DNA of 64,000 nucleotides from Candidatus Arthromitus sp. SFB-turkey (GCF_001655775.1 NZ_LXFF01000033.1:1-64000); one strand, 5' to 3'; positions 44,472 to 57,894 are shown, counted from the stretch's first letter. Numbers and translations: made by a program. Notes: generated by a model not told the origin, from the letters alone.

Positions 44472-45464
44472 ATGAAACAAGAGATTATAATTGGATTTAA
44501 TGAAAAGGATCAAAGGTTAGATAAATTTCTTAGAAAAGTATTTAAAGATGTTGAGCTTAGTTTGATTTTTAGAGATATAAGAAAAGGAAATATTAAAGTA
44601 AATGGTAAAAAATCTAGTGTTGATTATAAGTTAAAAGAAAATGATGTATTAAGAATTTTTGGATATCATTATGATTTAAAGGGTAAAAATCAAGAAAAAT
44701 ATGAAATTGACAAAAATTATAATTATTTAAAACCTAAAATTTGTTTTGAAGATTCTAATATTTTAGTTGCAATTAAAGATATAGATACACTTGTTCATTC
44801 CAATGGTGATGAAGAAGTAATTGATTTAACGAAAAATGTGAGAATCTATTTATCAAAAAAGGGAGATTATGTACCAGAGAAAAATCTTACATTTTCTCCA
44901 TCTCCTGTTAATAGGTTAGATAGAAATACATATGGACTTGTTATGTTTGGTAAAAATAATATATCTTTAAATGAGTTGAATTCTGTAATTAGAGAAAGAA
45001 AAGTTTCAAAGTATTATAGAGCATTAGTTGAAGGTAAAATTAAAAATGGAGTATATAAGGCATATATAAAAAAGGATCACAAGCTAAATAAATCTGTTGT
45101 ATCCAATAAAAAAGATGATGAATCAAAAGAGATACAAATGGAAATTAATATGCTTGACACAAATGGGGTTGTAAGTTTAGTAGAGATAAAATTAATAACT
45201 GGAAGAAGTCATCAAATAAGAAGTCATTTTAAGTTTTTGGGAAATCCTATAATAGGGGATTTAAAATATGGTAATAAAGAATTAAGGAATTATTTTTTTA
45301 ATAAATATGGGGTAGAAAATCAGTTATTATTTGCATATAAACTTGTATTTAATGGAATAGATGAAAATATGAGTATTAATTATTTAAATAATAAAGTTAT
45401 TGTGATGCCTTTTCCATCACGATTTAAAAGAATTATGAAACAGGAATTTAAAATTACAGTTTAG
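44472..45464 (+). CDS. RluA-family pseudouridine synthase
   Basis: 330 residues. An S4-like RNA-binding domain (about 8-60, QRLDKFLRKVF) precedes the RluA catalytic domain with the nucleophile Asp in VNRLDRNTYGL and the GRSHQIRSHF motif. It modifies uridines in 23S rRNA or tRNA. The frame opens at 44460, but ATG 44472 has GGGAGA 5 bases ahead. The precise target is not readable. Confidence 0.88.
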   Translation: MKQEIIIGFNEKDQRLDKFLRKVFKDVELSLIFRDIRKGNIKVNGKKSSVDYKLKENDVLRIFGYHYDLKGKNQEKYEIDKNYNYLKPKICFEDSNILVAIKDIDTLVHSNGDEEVIDLTKNVRIYLSKKGDYVPEKNLTFSPSPVNRLDRNTYGLVMFGKNNISLNELNSVIRERKVSKYYRALVEGKIKNGVYKAYIKKDHKLNKSVVSNKKDDESKEIQMEINMLDTNGVVSLVEIKLITGRSHQIRSHFKFLGNPIIGDLKYGNKELRNYFFNKYGVENQLLFAYKLVFNGIDENMSINYLNNKVIVMPFPSRFKRIMKQEFKITV

Positions 45465-45474
45465 AGGAAAAGAA

Positions 45475-47103
45475 ATGAAAGAACAATCGACAGGTAAAAG
45501 TTTTATAGCATTATCTTTTGCAGGTATTCTTGTAAAAGTTATGTCACTTCTTTATGTGCCAATTATTATAAGAATACTTGGGGATGAAGGATATGGTATA
45601 TATTTGGCATCGTATGATATATTTAGTTTGATTTATGTTGTAACAAATTCTGGAATGCAAATAGCAATTGCTAAACAAATAGCAGAATTTGTTGCTCTTA
45701 ATCAACAACAAAATGTTGTAAAAACATTTTATGTAGGTAAAAGAATTTTATTTTTTATAGGATTAATAAGTTCTTTGATATTATTGTTAACTTCTAAAAT
45801 TATGGCTGAATTAGTTAGTAGTCAGCGTTCTTATCTTGGTATTGTATTTTTATCTCCAACTATATTTTTTACATCTGTTTTGGCGGCATATAGAGGTTTT
45901 TTTCAAGGGATATCAAATATGACTCCTGTAGCTTTTTCTCAAGTTTTAGAGCAAGTATGTAATATTTTTATAAGTGTGTTTTTTGCTTTTACTTTAGTTA
46001 ATAAAAGTTTAGAGTTAGGAGCTGCTGGTGGTACTATTGGAACTACGGTAGGAGCATTTTTTGCAATAGTTTTTTTATGCTATGTTTTAAGAAAAGATAA
46101 GATAATTTATAATATGAGTAATTCTATACCGTATTTAAATTGTGAATTAGAACGACGAGATAGAGTTTCTACAAAACAAATAGTGAAAACTTTTTTGAAA
46201 TATGGAATGCCTGTTATTTTAACATCAGGTATACAATACGTTGGAGCAGTTATTGATCTAGCTCTTGTAAAAAATAGACTTTTAGTAGCGGGATTTGATT
46301 CTAATGCAAGCGATATTTTATATGGACTTTTAGGAAAATATAAAACTTTAATATATGTTCCCCTTGCATTTATTGCTGCTTTATCTGCAGCTGTTATTCC
46401 AAGTATTGTTAAATCAGTGGTGTTAAAAGATAATGAAGAGTTATTTAATAAAATTAGATTTGCTCTTAAAATAAGTTTTTTAATATCAATACCAGCATGT
46501 GTAGGATTATCTATTTTAAGTAAACCAATATATTCTATTTTATTTTCACAAGAGTATAGTGATGGATATAGATTAATGCTTTATGGTTCTACTCTTGTTA
46601 TATTTATGTCTGTTGTTCAAATACAAACAACTATTTTGCAAGGTGTAAACAAATTTTATTCAGTGTTTTTAAGCTTATTTTTGGGAGTTATAATAAAACT
46701 TTTGAGTAATTATTTTTTTGTAGGAATTAATTTTATAAATATAAATGGAGCAGTTATTGGAAGTATTTTGGGATTTTTTATTCCTATGATTATAAATGAT
46801 ATCCTTATAAAAAAATATACTGGATTTCGAAGTAAAATGTTTTCAAGTATGTTAAAACCAATATTAGCGTCTGTTTTTATGGGTATTATTGTTTTATTCT
46901 CGTATAATTTTTTTAATGCTGTATTTAATAGTTTATCTATTGGAATATATATATCTTTTATATTCTCAGTAGTTTTAGGATGTTCTGCGTATTTTTTATT
47001 AATTGTAGTTTTAAAATATATTAAGAAAAGTGATTTGGATTTTATGCCAAATGCAATTGTAAATAGGATACCAAAAAAAATAATGAGTAAATTCTTTAAG
47101 TAA
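45475..47103 (+). CDS. MOP-superfamily flippase (MurJ/YtgP- or SpoVB-like)
   Basis: 542 residues with about 14 TM helices. The N-terminus (FIALSFAGILVKVMSLLYVPIIIRILGDEG) and the loop with AAYRGFFQG are typical of the polysaccharide transport group containing YtgP/MurJ and SpoVB. Such proteins flip lipid-linked wall precursors. A related but distinct protein is encoded convergently at 47122. One may serve vegetative wall and the other spore cortex. Confidence 0.85.
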   Translation: MKEQSTGKSFIALSFAGILVKVMSLLYVPIIIRILGDEGYGIYLASYDIFSLIYVVTNSGMQIAIAKQIAEFVALNQQQNVVKTFYVGKRILFFIGLISSLILLLTSKIMAELVSSQRSYLGIVFLSPTIFFTSVLAAYRGFFQGISNMTPVAFSQVLEQVCNIFISVFFAFTLVNKSLELGAAGGTIGTTVGAFFAIVFLCYVLRKDKIIYNMSNSIPYLNCELERRDRVSTKQIVKTFLKYGMPVILTSGIQYVGAVIDLALVKNRLLVAGFDSNASDILYGLLGKYKTLIYVPLAFIAALSAAVIPSIVKSVVLKDNEELFNKIRFALKISFLISIPACVGLSILSKPIYSILFSQEYSDGYRLMLYGSTLVIFMSVVQIQTTILQGVNKFYSVFLSLFLGVIIKLLSNYFFVGINFININGAVIGSILGFFIPMIINDILIKKYTGFRSKMFSSMLKPILASVFMGIIVLFSYNFFNAVFNSLSIGIYISFIFSVVLGCSAYFLLIVVLKYIKKSDLDFMPNAIVNRIPKKIMSKFFK

Positions 47104-47123
47104 TAGAATTTACTCATTTTTTT
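47083..47123. terminator. Bidirectional terminator between the two flippase genes
   Basis: Perfect 13-bp arms (47083-47095, 47105-47117) with T7 after; the left arm overlaps the end of the rightward gene. Confidence 0.9.
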
Positions 47124-48636
47124 ATCTAAATGAAAATGGTCTTCTTCGAATGTCTCGTATAATTGTTATTCCAAATACACTAAAGCCTGAAAAAATTATT
47201 AATATGTTTTTAAATAATTCGAATTTAGGTGGTATATATGATTTAATTAAAAATAGAACAAGAACCATTAAAATACTTAAGAGTATGTAAATTATATATT
47301 TTGGAATTTCAGATTGAATTTTTACACATTTTTTTATTTCTCTTAAATTTAGTATTACAGATAGAGAAGAATCTACCATTATAGCAATTGCATAGCTTAA
47401 TATATTTATTTGAGAAAATCCAGCAAGAACATATATAATTATTATTTCTACAAATGAGCAGATTAATGAATTAATTAAAATTTTATTTTGTTTACCTAAT
47501 CCATTTAAAATACTATATGTTGTAAGTGATATGAAAAACATTGGTGTTATTAAACTAGCAAACCATATATATGAGCCTAAATCTGTTCTTTTAAAAAACA
47601 TATATGATAATTCATTTGGTATTACAAAACATATTACCATGGTTGCAAGACCAAGAATGAATGAAATTTTTATAACCTCACGTATCCTTTTTTCAGCTGT
47701 ATTTAATTTGTTTTTGCTCATAGATTTTGATAGATCAGGAATTAGTAAGGTTGAGATTGAACTTATAATAATTATAGGAAATAATACTATGTTTAAAGCC
47801 ATTCCATTAAATTTTCCCATTATTGAAAGAGCTTGAGAGTAATTAAATCCTGCTTTTAAAAGTCTTCTTGGAATTATAAGAGTTGTAAGAGTTGATAAAA
47901 ATGTTGTTATTAGACCATTTATGCAAAGAGGAAATGCTATTTTTAACATATCCGCTAAAAGACTTCTTTTACTTACGTTAACAGGTGTTTTATCGTTATA
48001 TTTGCATTTAACTTTTTTGTAGTAAGAGTACAAGAAAACATAGCTTAAGAATTCACCTAGGCAGATAGATATGTATGCAGCAGTAACTGTTGATTCTACT
48101 GTTTTAAAGTTAAAAAACTTTATTACCATTATTAGAACTATAATTCTAATAAATTTTTCTAATATGTCAATTATAGAAGGTACATTTATTTGAGATGTAC
48201 CATAGAAATATCCTTTTAAAATATTCGATATTGATATAAATATCATAGCGGGACAAATTATTTTAATTGCAGTTATTATACGAGTATCTTTTATTATTAT
48301 TTGCGCTATTATAGGAGCTAGTGTATATACAATTATTGCGATTATTAGAGACCAAATTAAAGTAAAAATCATAGATGTTTTTATGGTTAAATTTACTTTA
48401 TTAAAATATTTGTTATCGAAATAAATTGCTGTAAGTTTTGAAATAGATGTCAATATTCCACCACACATTAGGCAAATAAAAAGATTATATATAGGCATAA
48501 GTAATCCATATAATCCTAGAGCCTCAGCCCCTAATTCTTTTGAAAGAATTATTGAAAAAGTAAATCCAAGTATTCCTGTTAATATATTTGATGAACTCAG
48601 TATAAAAGATTTCTTATAAAAATTTTCTTTTTCCAA
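47122..48636 (-). CDS. SpoVB-like flippase
   Basis: 504 residues with about 14 TM helices and the motif ILKGYFYGTSQINVPSIIDILEKFIRI, close to SpoVB. SpoVB is needed for spore cortex peptidoglycan. It has a GGAGGGAAAA SD. Two paralogues in convergent order with a shared terminator suggest an old duplication with inversion, but identity between them is low by eye. Confidence 0.82.
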   Translation of the reverse strand: MEKENFYKKSFILSSSNILTGILGFTFSIILSKELGAEALGLYGLLMPIYNLFICLMCGGILTSISKLTAIYFDNKYFNKVNLTIKTSMIFTLIWSLIIAIIVYTLAPIIAQIIIKDTRIITAIKIICPAMIFISISNILKGYFYGTSQINVPSIIDILEKFIRIIVLIMVIKFFNFKTVESTVTAAYISICLGEFLSYVFLYSYYKKVKCKYNDKTPVNVSKRSLLADMLKIAFPLCINGLITTFLSTLTTLIIPRRLLKAGFNYSQALSIMGKFNGMALNIVLFPIIIISSISTLLIPDLSKSMSKNKLNTAEKRIREVIKISFILGLATMVICFVIPNELSYMFFKRTDLGSYIWFASLITPMFFISLTTYSILNGLGKQNKILINSLICSFVEIIIIYVLAGFSQINILSYAIAIMVDSSLSVILNLREIKKCVKIQSEIPKYIIYILLSILMVLVLFLIKSYIPPKFELFKNILIIFSGFSVFGITIIRDIRRRPFSFR

Positions 48637-48874
48637 AATTTTCCCTCCTTCTTGAATTTTATATTTAAAGTTATTCCGAAATAAAAAATTTTATTCCTAA
48701 TAATTTTTATTAATGTTTTAGTGTTACGATTCGTAATAAATAATATAAAAATAAATTAAATATAAAACATATTTTAGGGAAAGCATATAGGGGTATAGTA
48801 AATTTTTGTTTGGTATTTAATGATTTATTTTTTAAAAATTATTTTAATATGGAGATTCAATATATAATATAGAA
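48637..48874. other. AT-rich intergenic region, no gene seen
   Basis: The gap between the flippase gene and the phospholipase gene is 382 bases. Its first 238 bases hold no open frame, repeat or RNA fold that I can support. The remainder carries the phospholipase promoter and a Fur-like box. Confidence 0.5.
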
Positions 48875-48903
48875 TTGAGATATTTGGTATTATTTGTTAT
48901 AAT
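48875..48903 (+). promoter_or_regulatory. Promoter of the phospholipase C gene
   Basis: TTGAGA (48875-48880), 17 bases, consensus TATAAT (48898-48903). The predicted leader is about 108 bases. Confidence 0.65.
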
Positions 48904-48905
48904 TT

Positions 48906-48920
48906 TAATAATTATTATCA
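48906..48920. promoter_or_regulatory. Fur-like box at the phospholipase C transcription start
   Basis: TAATAATTATTATCA matches the 7-1-7 Fur consensus TGATAATNATTATCA at 13 of 14 defined positions. It lies 2 bases after the -10 box, a repressing position. The C near its end favours Fur over PerR. Confidence 0.55.
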
Positions 48921-49018
48921 ATAAAGTTTATTGAAATTATTTATACATTTGAAGTATAGATACTATGAAAATATATTGTTTAGATTTTATGTTATAAATT
49001 TAAAAAGAGGAGAGATAA

Positions 49019-49723
49019 ATGGGAAGAGTAGAGTTAACATATGGAAAAGCTGTAAAAAAGATAATGGTAATAATAAATCCTATTAAAAAATTATTGATGA
49101 AGACACATTGTGTGACACATAAATTTATAAATGGGAATGTTATAAAAATTTTAAATAATGAAAGTTTGTATGATGTTAGTATATTTATGAAAAAATATAT
49201 AGATCATATAAATGATGGAGTTGTTTGGGCAGATTTAGATTGTAAGAGTAGCAATCACTTTTATAATATAGAGACCCTAAAAGGACTTTATGGATTTTCT
49301 AATCTTTTAAATGAATTTAAAAAATATTATAGAACAGCTATGTTTTATTTAGAAAAAGGTTGTATTGACAAATGTATGTTTTATATAGGTGTTTGTCTAC
49401 ATCTTATTCAGGATTCAACGGTTCCTCAACATGGTAGTGGTGATTTATTTAAAGAGCATAGAAGTTTTGAACTTTGGATTATATCAAAAATATATGATGA
49501 GGGTAATTTTCAAGTTGAAACTGGAATTAAAAGGTTTGAAAATGTAGAGGATTATATCATAAAAAATATTAAGTTTTCCCAAAAGGTTAATAAAGAAAAT
49601 CAACAAGTTTTTGATAGAGAAGAGAGGTATATGAATATAGCATCTAAAATAATACGACAAGCTCATGAAACAAGCGCTGGTTTTTTAGTAGATATATATG
49701 AAAAAATACTTGGAACTATATAA
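49019..49723 (+). CDS. Zinc-dependent phospholipase C family protein
   Basis: 234 residues. Zinc ligands of the alpha-toxin/PLC fold are present: THKFIN, WADLDCKSSNHFYN, HLIQDSTVPQHG and EHRSFELW. There is no signal peptide and no C-terminal C2-like domain, and the N-terminal Trp ligand of secreted enzymes is not evident. It therefore resembles the short clostridial PLC-like proteins kept inside the cell, perhaps acting at mother-cell or host contact. The SD is GAGGAGAG. A Fur-like box covers its promoter. Confidence 0.85.
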   Translation: MGRVELTYGKAVKKIMVIINPIKKLLMKTHCVTHKFINGNVIKILNNESLYDVSIFMKKYIDHINDGVVWADLDCKSSNHFYNIETLKGLYGFSNLLNEFKKYYRTAMFYLEKGCIDKCMFYIGVCLHLIQDSTVPQHGSGDLFKEHRSFELWIISKIYDEGNFQVETGIKRFENVEDYIIKNIKFSQKVNKENQQVFDREERYMNIASKIIRQAHETSAGFLVDIYEKILGTI

Positions 49724-49749
49724 ATTTTTGATTGTTATAAATTGTTATA

Positions 49750-49795
49750 AAAGATATCCTAAATTTAACTTGAATTTAGGATATCTTTTATTTTA
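49750..49795 (+). terminator. Terminator after the phospholipase gene
   Basis: 17-bp perfect arms (49750-49766, 49774-49790) and T-rich tail. Confidence 0.92.
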
Positions 49796-49822
49796 TAGGT
49801 TATAATAAATGTTGAATTAGAT

Positions 49823-49851
49823 TTGTGTTTTTATTTTGTGTATTGTATAAT
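49823..49851 (+). promoter_or_regulatory. Candidate promoter of the V-ATPase operon
   Basis: TTGTGT, 17 bases, TATAAT (49846-49851). A 13-base motif GYGTATTGTATAA occurs here and again at 49912-49924; the predicted leader is about 140 bases. Confidence 0.4.
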
Positions 49852-49997
49852 TACTTAATTATATGGAATTATTTTAGTTAATTTTTAAAAAAAATAATCT
49901 AATTTTTAATAGCGTATTGTATAAAAAAATAACTAAAATTATTGTATATTTTTATTTAAAATTAAATATTAATTTATAAAATTGGGGTGATAGTTTA

Positions 49998-50308
49998 ATG
50001 AATGTTAGTATAATAGAAGAAATAAAAAAAGCAGAAGAAAAAGCAAAAATTATTTTAGATAGTTCAAAAGAAGAGAGTAAAAAAATTTTTAACGAAGCAC
50101 TTATTAAGGCTAATGCAGAGTATGAAAATATAGTCAATTTAGCAGATGAACAATATAAAAAAATAATTTTAGATTGTGAAAAAGAAGCAAATGAGTATGT
50201 AAGTTCTTTAGAAAAAAAATCTGAGACAAGTATTTCTGAAATTTTTGATATTTCTAATGAAAGAAAAAATTTAGCTATTAAAAAGGTGGTTGAGGGGATT
50301 GTTAATGT

Positions 50309-50318
<10 letters not shown>
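49998..50318 (+). CDS. ntpF: V-type ATPase peripheral-stalk subunit (NtpF/subunit G-H)
   Basis: 106 residues, almost wholly charged alpha-helix (IEEIKKAEEKAKIILDSS), as in the stalk subunit that pairs with subunit E. It is first in the operon and overlaps the I-subunit gene by 10 bases. Order ntpF-I-K-E-C-G-A-B-D equals that of Enterococcus hirae. Confidence 0.82.
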
Positions 50319-52814
<2,496 letters not shown>

Positions 52815-52831
52815 TTTGGAGTGATTTAAGA

Positions 52832-53419
52832 GTGTCAGATTTTAAAAATTTAGTAGATAAAATTATAAGTGATGCTGAGTTAAAAAAACGAGATATTGTT
52901 GATAAAGCTAAAGAGGAATCAGAAAAAATAGTTCTAAATAAAATTGAAGAGGCAAATGATTATAAAGAAAAAATTCTTAATAGAGCTCGTGTAGAAGGTA
53001 AAGAGTTAAGGGAAAAGATGATCTCTAAATGTGAGCTTAAAATTAGAAATAATAGACTTGATGCTAAAAGAAAAGTTTTGGATGAAATTTTTGATAAATC
53101 GTTAAGTCAGCTTTTAAATTTAGATAAAGATGAATTTAAAAGTTATTTGGTGCGTACTTTAAATAATTTAAAGTTAAATGGAGAATATGGATTGTTGATA
53201 TCTAGTGATTATTCAGATATTATTCCAGAACTATTGGTTGACTTAAATAGCAAAGTTAGTGATGATTTAAAAATTTTAGAAGTAAAACCATCTGATAATT
53301 TAAAAGGTGGTTTTATTTTAGAAAAAGATGGAGTTTTTATAAATTATTCATTTGAAGTCTTAGTTGATTCTATTAGAGATGAAATTGAATTTGAAGTATC
53401 AAACCTTCTTTTTAATTAG
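52832..53419 (+). CDS. ntpE: V-type ATPase subunit E
   Basis: 195 residues from a GTG start behind GGAGTGA. A long helical N-terminal half (KIISDAELKKRDIVDKAKEE) is followed by the globular head with GGFILEKDG. It forms the peripheral stalk with NtpF. Confidence 0.92.
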   Translation: MSDFKNLVDKIISDAELKKRDIVDKAKEESEKIVLNKIEEANDYKEKILNRARVEGKELREKMISKCELKIRNNRLDAKRKVLDEIFDKSLSQLLNLDKDEFKSYLVRTLNNLKLNGEYGLLISSDYSDIIPELLVDLNSKVSDDLKILEVKPSDNLKGGFILEKDGVFINYSFEVLVDSIRDEIEFEVSNLLFN

Positions 53420-53429
53420 GAGGTATTTT

Positions 53430-54431
53430 ATGGTTGAAAAGTTATATTTGGATATTATACCTAAGATTCGTGTTTATGAAAAACGATTGATAGATAATGT
53501 AAAATTCAATAGAATGTTAGATTTAGAAAACATAGATGAAGTACTTAAATTTTTATCAGAAACTGTTTATGGAGAAAATATATCAGATGATATAAACATT
53601 TATAATTATGAACAGGTTTTGTCTTTAGAATTTGGGAGATTATTTAAGAGTTTAAAAGATATATTTGATAATAAAGAGCTAATTAATATATTTTTAAAGA
53701 AATATAAGTATAACAATATTAAGTTAATGTTAAAAGCTAAATTATTAAATGTTGATTTAGGTGATATTCTCTTTAATATAGAAGATTTTGATAATGAATT
53801 TATATATACTGCTATCGAAACAGAAAATTATTCTTCTCTTCCTGATGAAATAGGAGATTTAGTAAAGAAAACTTTGAAGGATTTTGAAGAAAATAAAGAT
53901 CCTCAAAGGATAGATATTTTAATTGATAAAATAATGTTTGGAGAGTTGTTAAAAGAATCTAAAAATATAAGTAGTGATTTTTTAACAAAATATATCCAGA
54001 TTTTAATTGATGTGTTTAATGTAAAAACTTTATTTAGAATTAAAAATTTGAATTTAAATAGAGCGTTATTTGATGATGTTATTGTTTCAGGTGGGAATAT
54101 AGCATTAAGTAATTTGAAAATGATTTTTTCAGAACCTAAAGAAAATATATTAAATAGATTTTCAATGACAAACATGTACAAATACGTTAAAGAAGGACTT
54201 GAAAATTATGTGAATAATGATGATTTAAATATTTTAGATAAAGAATTGGATGATTATTTAATGGAATATTTGAAAAATGCTAAAATAATAACTACAGGGT
54301 TGGCACCTATCATTGGATATATTAACGCTAAAGAAAATGAAATCAAGAATATTAGAATTGTTTTGGTTGGCAAAATTAATAATGTTGATTCAGACTCTAT
54401 AAAGAGGAGGCTGAGAAAAAATTATGTATAA
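53430..54431 (+). CDS. ntpC: V-type ATPase subunit C
   Basis: 333 residues, helical, with the typical C-terminal PIIGYINAKENEIKNIRIVL. The frame extends upstream into ntpE, but ATG 53430 lies 7 bases after AGGAGG. It links the rotor shaft to the K ring. It overlaps ntpG by 8 bases. Confidence 0.92.
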   Translation: MVEKLYLDIIPKIRVYEKRLIDNVKFNRMLDLENIDEVLKFLSETVYGENISDDINIYNYEQVLSLEFGRLFKSLKDIFDNKELINIFLKKYKYNNIKLMLKAKLLNVDLGDILFNIEDFDNEFIYTAIETENYSSLPDEIGDLVKKTLKDFEENKDPQRIDILIDKIMFGELLKESKNISSDFLTKYIQILIDVFNVKTLFRIKNLNLNRALFDDVIVSGGNIALSNLKMIFSEPKENILNRFSMTNMYKYVKEGLENYVNNDDLNILDKELDDYLMEYLKNAKIITTGLAPIIGYINAKENEIKNIRIVLVGKINNVDSDSIKRRLRKNYV

Positions 54432-54732
54432 AGTTGGAATTGTGGGAGATAAAGATTCTATATTTATTTTTAAATCATTAGGATTGGAAATTTTTCCATG
54501 TGAACGTGGAGAAGATGCAAAGAAAATAATTGATAAATTAGCATTGAAAAATTATGCAGTTATATTTGTTACTGAGAATATAGTTCAACAAATAATGGAT
54601 GTAATTGATAAATATCAAAAAAAATATATTCCATCAGTAGTTTTAATACCTAGTAGTAAAGGAAGTTTAGGAATTGGTATTAAAAAAGTAAATGATAATG
54701 TTGAGAAAGCCGTTGGAGTTAATATTTTATAA
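54424..54732 (+). CDS. ntpG: V-type ATPase subunit F
   Basis: 102 residues with the Rossmann-like fold of subunit F (YKVGIVGDKDSIFIFKSLG, VIFVTENI, and the conserved PSSKGS loop). It sits on the central shaft with subunit D. Confidence 0.92.
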   Translation: MYKVGIVGDKDSIFIFKSLGLEIFPCERGEDAKKIIDKLALKNYAVIFVTENIVQQIMDVIDKYQKKYIPSVVLIPSSKGSLGIGIKKVNDNVEKAVGVNIL

Positions 54733-54749
54733 GAAAGGAGTAGAAATAT

Positions 54750-56528
54750 TTGAAAACTGGTAGGATAGTTAAAGTTGCAGGACCTTTGGTTGTTGCTGAA
54801 GGTCTTGATAAAGTTAAAGTATATGATGTTGTAAAGGTTGGAGAAAAAAAATTAATTGGTGAAGTAATTGAAATTAGAGGTGAACATGTTTCTATTCAAG
54901 TTTATGAGGAAACTTCAGGTATTGGACCTGGAGATGAGGTGATTTCTACAGGAGAACCTTTGAGTGTTGAGCTTGGACCTGGATTAATTGAATCAATGTT
55001 TGATGGTATACAAAGGCCTTTAGAGAGATACATGAAAGCTTCTAATTCTAGTTTTTTAGAGAGAGGAGTAGAGGTATACTCTTTAGATAGAGATAAGATT
55101 TGGGAATTTAAACAATTAGTAAATGTTGGAGATAAGGTTTCTTTTGGTGATGTTATAGGTACTGTTCAGGAAACACCAGTTGTTTTACATAAAATAATGG
55201 TTCCTTATGGTATAGAGGGTATTGTAAAAGAAATAAAAACAGGAAGTTTTAATGTTGTTGAAATAGTTTGTGTGATCCAAACTCCAGATGGAGATAAATC
55301 TATTTCAATGATGCAAAAGTGGCCTGTAAGAAAAGGTAGACCATATCTAAGAAAATTGAGACCTGAAGAACCAATGATAACAGGTCAAAGAGTTATAGAT
55401 ACTTTTTTTCCAGTTAGTAAAGGAGGAACTGCGTCTGTTCCTGGTCCTTTTGGTGCAGGGAAAACTGTTGTACAACATCAGATAGCTAAGTGGGGAGATT
55501 CAGAAATCGTTGTATATGTTGGATGTGGTGAGAGAGGAAATGAAATGACGGATGTTTTAATGGAATTTCCTGAGCTTATTGATCCTAAAACAGGTCAAAG
55601 TCTTATGAAGAGAACGGTTTTGATAGCTAACACATCTAATATGCCTGTTGCAGCTAGAGAATCATGTATATATACGGGTATAACTATAGCTGAGTATTTT
55701 AGAGATATGGGATATTCGGTTTCTATAATGGCTGATTCAACTTCAAGATGGGCAGAAGCTTTAAGAGAAATGTCAGGGCGTTTAGAAGAAATGCCTGGTG
55801 ATGAGGGATATCCAGCTTATTTAGGTTCTAGACTTGCGGAATTTTATGAAAGAGCTGGTAAAGTTGTATGTTTTGGTAAAGAAGAAAGAATAGGAGCTAT
55901 TACAGCTATTGGAGCAGTTTCACCTCCAGGAGGAGATTTATCTGAACCAGTAACACAGGCTACATTAAGAATTGTTAAAGTGTTTTGGGGATTGGATGCA
56001 CAACTTGCTTATAAAAGGCATTTTCCTTCAATAAATTGGTTAAATTCATATTCTTTATATGCAGATACTGTTGGTAACTCTCTAGAAAAATCTGGGAATT
56101 ATAGTAATTGGAACAACATGAGATTGGAAGCTATAAGTCTTTTGCAAGAAGAATCACATCTTGAAGAAGTTGTTAGACTTGTTGGTATTGACGCTTTATC
56201 AGATAAAGATAGATTAAAGTTAGAAGTTTCTAAATCTATTAGGGAAGATTATCTTCAGCAAAATGGATTTCATGAAATTGATACATTTTCTTCTATGGAA
56301 AAGCAATATAAGATGATATTTTTAATTTTAAAGTTTAAGTCTGAAGCAGAAAGAGCATTAAATGCAGGGGTTTATTTAGAAAAAATTTTAAATCTTCCAA
56401 TTAGGGATAAAATAGCTAGATCCAAGTATATTCCAGAAAAAGAATTAAGTAAGATGGATGATATATTAAAAGAATTACAATCTGATATTGAAAAATTAAT
56501 ACAAGAGGAGGGTGTAACAGGTGATTAA
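54750..56528 (+). CDS. ntpA: V-type ATPase catalytic subunit A
   Basis: 592 residues from TTG with a GAAAGGAG SD. The P-loop is GPFGAGKT, the catalytic Glu lies in GCGERGNEM, and [19 protein letters not shown] is the signature. It hydrolyses ATP. It overlaps ntpB by 8 bases. Confidence 0.97.
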   Translation: MKTGRIVKVAGPLVVAEGLDKVKVYDVVKVGEKKLIGEVIEIRGEHVSIQVYEETSGIGPGDEVISTGEPLSVELGPGLIESMFDGIQRPLERYMKASNSSFLERGVEVYSLDRDKIWEFKQLVNVGDKVSFGDVIGTVQETPVVLHKIMVPYGIEGIVKEIKTGSFNVVEIVCVIQTPDGDKSISMMQKWPVRKGRPYLRKLRPEEPMITGQRVIDTFFPVSKGGTASVPGPFGAGKTVVQHQIAKWGDSEIVVYVGCGERGNEMTDVLMEFPELIDPKTGQSLMKRTVLIANTSNMPVAARESCIYTGITIAEYFRDMGYSVSIMADSTSRWAEALREMSGRLEEMPGDEGYPAYLGSRLAEFYERAGKVVCFGKEERIGAITAIGAVSPPGGDLSEPVTQATLRIVKVFWGLDAQLAYKRHFPSINWLNSYSLYADTVGNSLEKSGNYSNWNNMRLEAISLLQEESHLEEVVRLVGIDALSDKDRLKLEVSKSIREDYLQQNGFHEIDTFSSMEKQYKMIFLILKFKSEAERALNAGVYLEKILNLPIRDKIARSKYIPEKELSKMDDILKELQSDIEKLIQEEGVTGD

Positions 56529-57894
56529 AGAGTATCAAACGGTAAAAGAAGTTGTTGGACCTCTTATGATGGTTGAAGGTGTATCGGGTGTTAAATATGA
56601 TGAGTTAGTTGATATTGAGCTTGGAAATGGAGAAAATCGTAGAGGTAAAGTTTTAGAAGTTAATGGATCAAAAGCAATGGTTCAAATATTTGAAGGGTCA
56701 AGTGGAATATCACCAGTAACTACTAAATGTAAATTTTTAGCAAAACCTCTCCAATTAGGTGTTTCTGAAGATATGGTTGGAAGAATTTTTGATGGTATGG
56801 GTAGACCCAAAGATAATGGTCCTCAAATAATACCTGAATTCAAGCGAGATATAAATGGTATAGCTATAAATCCGGTTGCAAGAGACTATCCATCAGAGTT
56901 TATTCAAACAGGTATATCTGCGATTGATCATTTAAATACTCTTGTTAGAGGGCAAAAATTACCTGTATTTTCTGCATCAGGACTTCCACATGCTGAGCTT
57001 GCAGCTCAAATTGCACGTCAGGCTAAGGTTTTAAACTCTGATTCAAAGTTTGCCGTAGTATTTGGAGCTATGGGAATAACATTTGAGGAAGCGCAATTTT
57101 TTATAGATGATTTTACTAGAACTGGAGCAATTGATAAATCAGTTTTATTTATGAATCTTGCTAATGATCCTGCGATTGAAAGAATTGCAACTCCAAGGAT
57201 GGTTCTGACATGTGCTGAATATTTAGCTTATGACAAAGGAATGCATGTATTAGTTATAATGACTGATATGACTAATTATGCTGAAGCGTTAAGAGAAGTA
57301 TCTGCAGCAAGAAAAGAGGTTCCTGGTAGACGAGGATATCCAGGATATTTGTATACTGATTTATCTACTTTGTATGAAAGAGCAGGAAGATTAAAAGGTA
57401 AAGAAGGTTCAATTACTCAAATTCCAATTTTAACAATGCCTGAAGATGATAAAACTCATCCAATTCCAGATTTGACAGGATATATTACAGAAGGTCAAAT
57501 AATTTTGTCTAGAGAATTATTTAAAAAAGGTGTGTTGCCACCAATAGATGTTTTACCATCACTTTCTAGACTTAAAGATAAGGGTATTGGTAAAAACAAG
57601 ACTAGGGAAGATCATGCGGATACTATGAATCAGTTATTTGCAGCTTATTCTCAAGGTAAACAAGCAAAAGAATTATCATCTATTCTTGGAGAGTCTGCGT
57701 TATCTGAAACAGATTTAAAATATTCAAAATTTGCTGAAGCTTTTGAAGAAAGATATTTAAATCAAGGATTTAATACTAACAGAAGTATTGAAGAAACTTT
57801 AGAACTTGGTTGGGAACTTTTAAGAATTCTTCCTAAAACTGAGCTTAAGAGAATTAGAGATGAATATTTAGAAAAATATTTTAAAATAGATTAG
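56521..57894 (+). CDS. ntpB: V-type ATPase regulatory subunit B
   Basis: 457 residues from GTG. It lacks a full P-loop, as expected, and has the family segments [19 protein letters not shown] and [19 protein letters not shown]. It alternates with A in the hexamer. Confidence 0.97.
   Translation: MIKEYQTVKEVVGPLMMVEGVSGVKYDELVDIELGNGENRRGKVLEVNGSKAMVQIFEGSSGISPVTTKCKFLAKPLQLGVSEDMVGRIFDGMGRPKDNGPQIIPEFKRDINGIAINPVARDYPSEFIQTGISAIDHLNTLVRGQKLPVFSASGLPHAELAAQIARQAKVLNSDSKFAVVFGAMGITFEEAQFFIDDFTRTGAIDKSVLFMNLANDPAIERIATPRMVLTCAEYLAYDKGMHVLVIMTDMTNYAEALREVSAARKEVPGRRGYPGYLYTDLSTLYERAGRLKGKEGSITQIPILTMPEDDKTHPIPDLTGYITEGQIILSRELFKKGVLPPIDVLPSLSRLKDKGIGKNKTREDHADTMNQLFAAYSQGKQAKELSSILGESALSETDLKYSKFAEAFEERYLNQGFNTNRSIEETLELGWELLRILPKTELKRIRDEYLEKYFKID

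Noticed and set aside
49852-49997. Riboswitch or leader RNA before the V-ATPase operon
   Set aside because: The leader is long, but I see no stable stem set or known aptamer motif; only a short repeated motif.
53364-53429. Upstream extension of the ntpC frame
   Set aside because: It overlaps ntpE and lacks a ribosome site, while ATG 53430 has AGGAGG at ideal distance.
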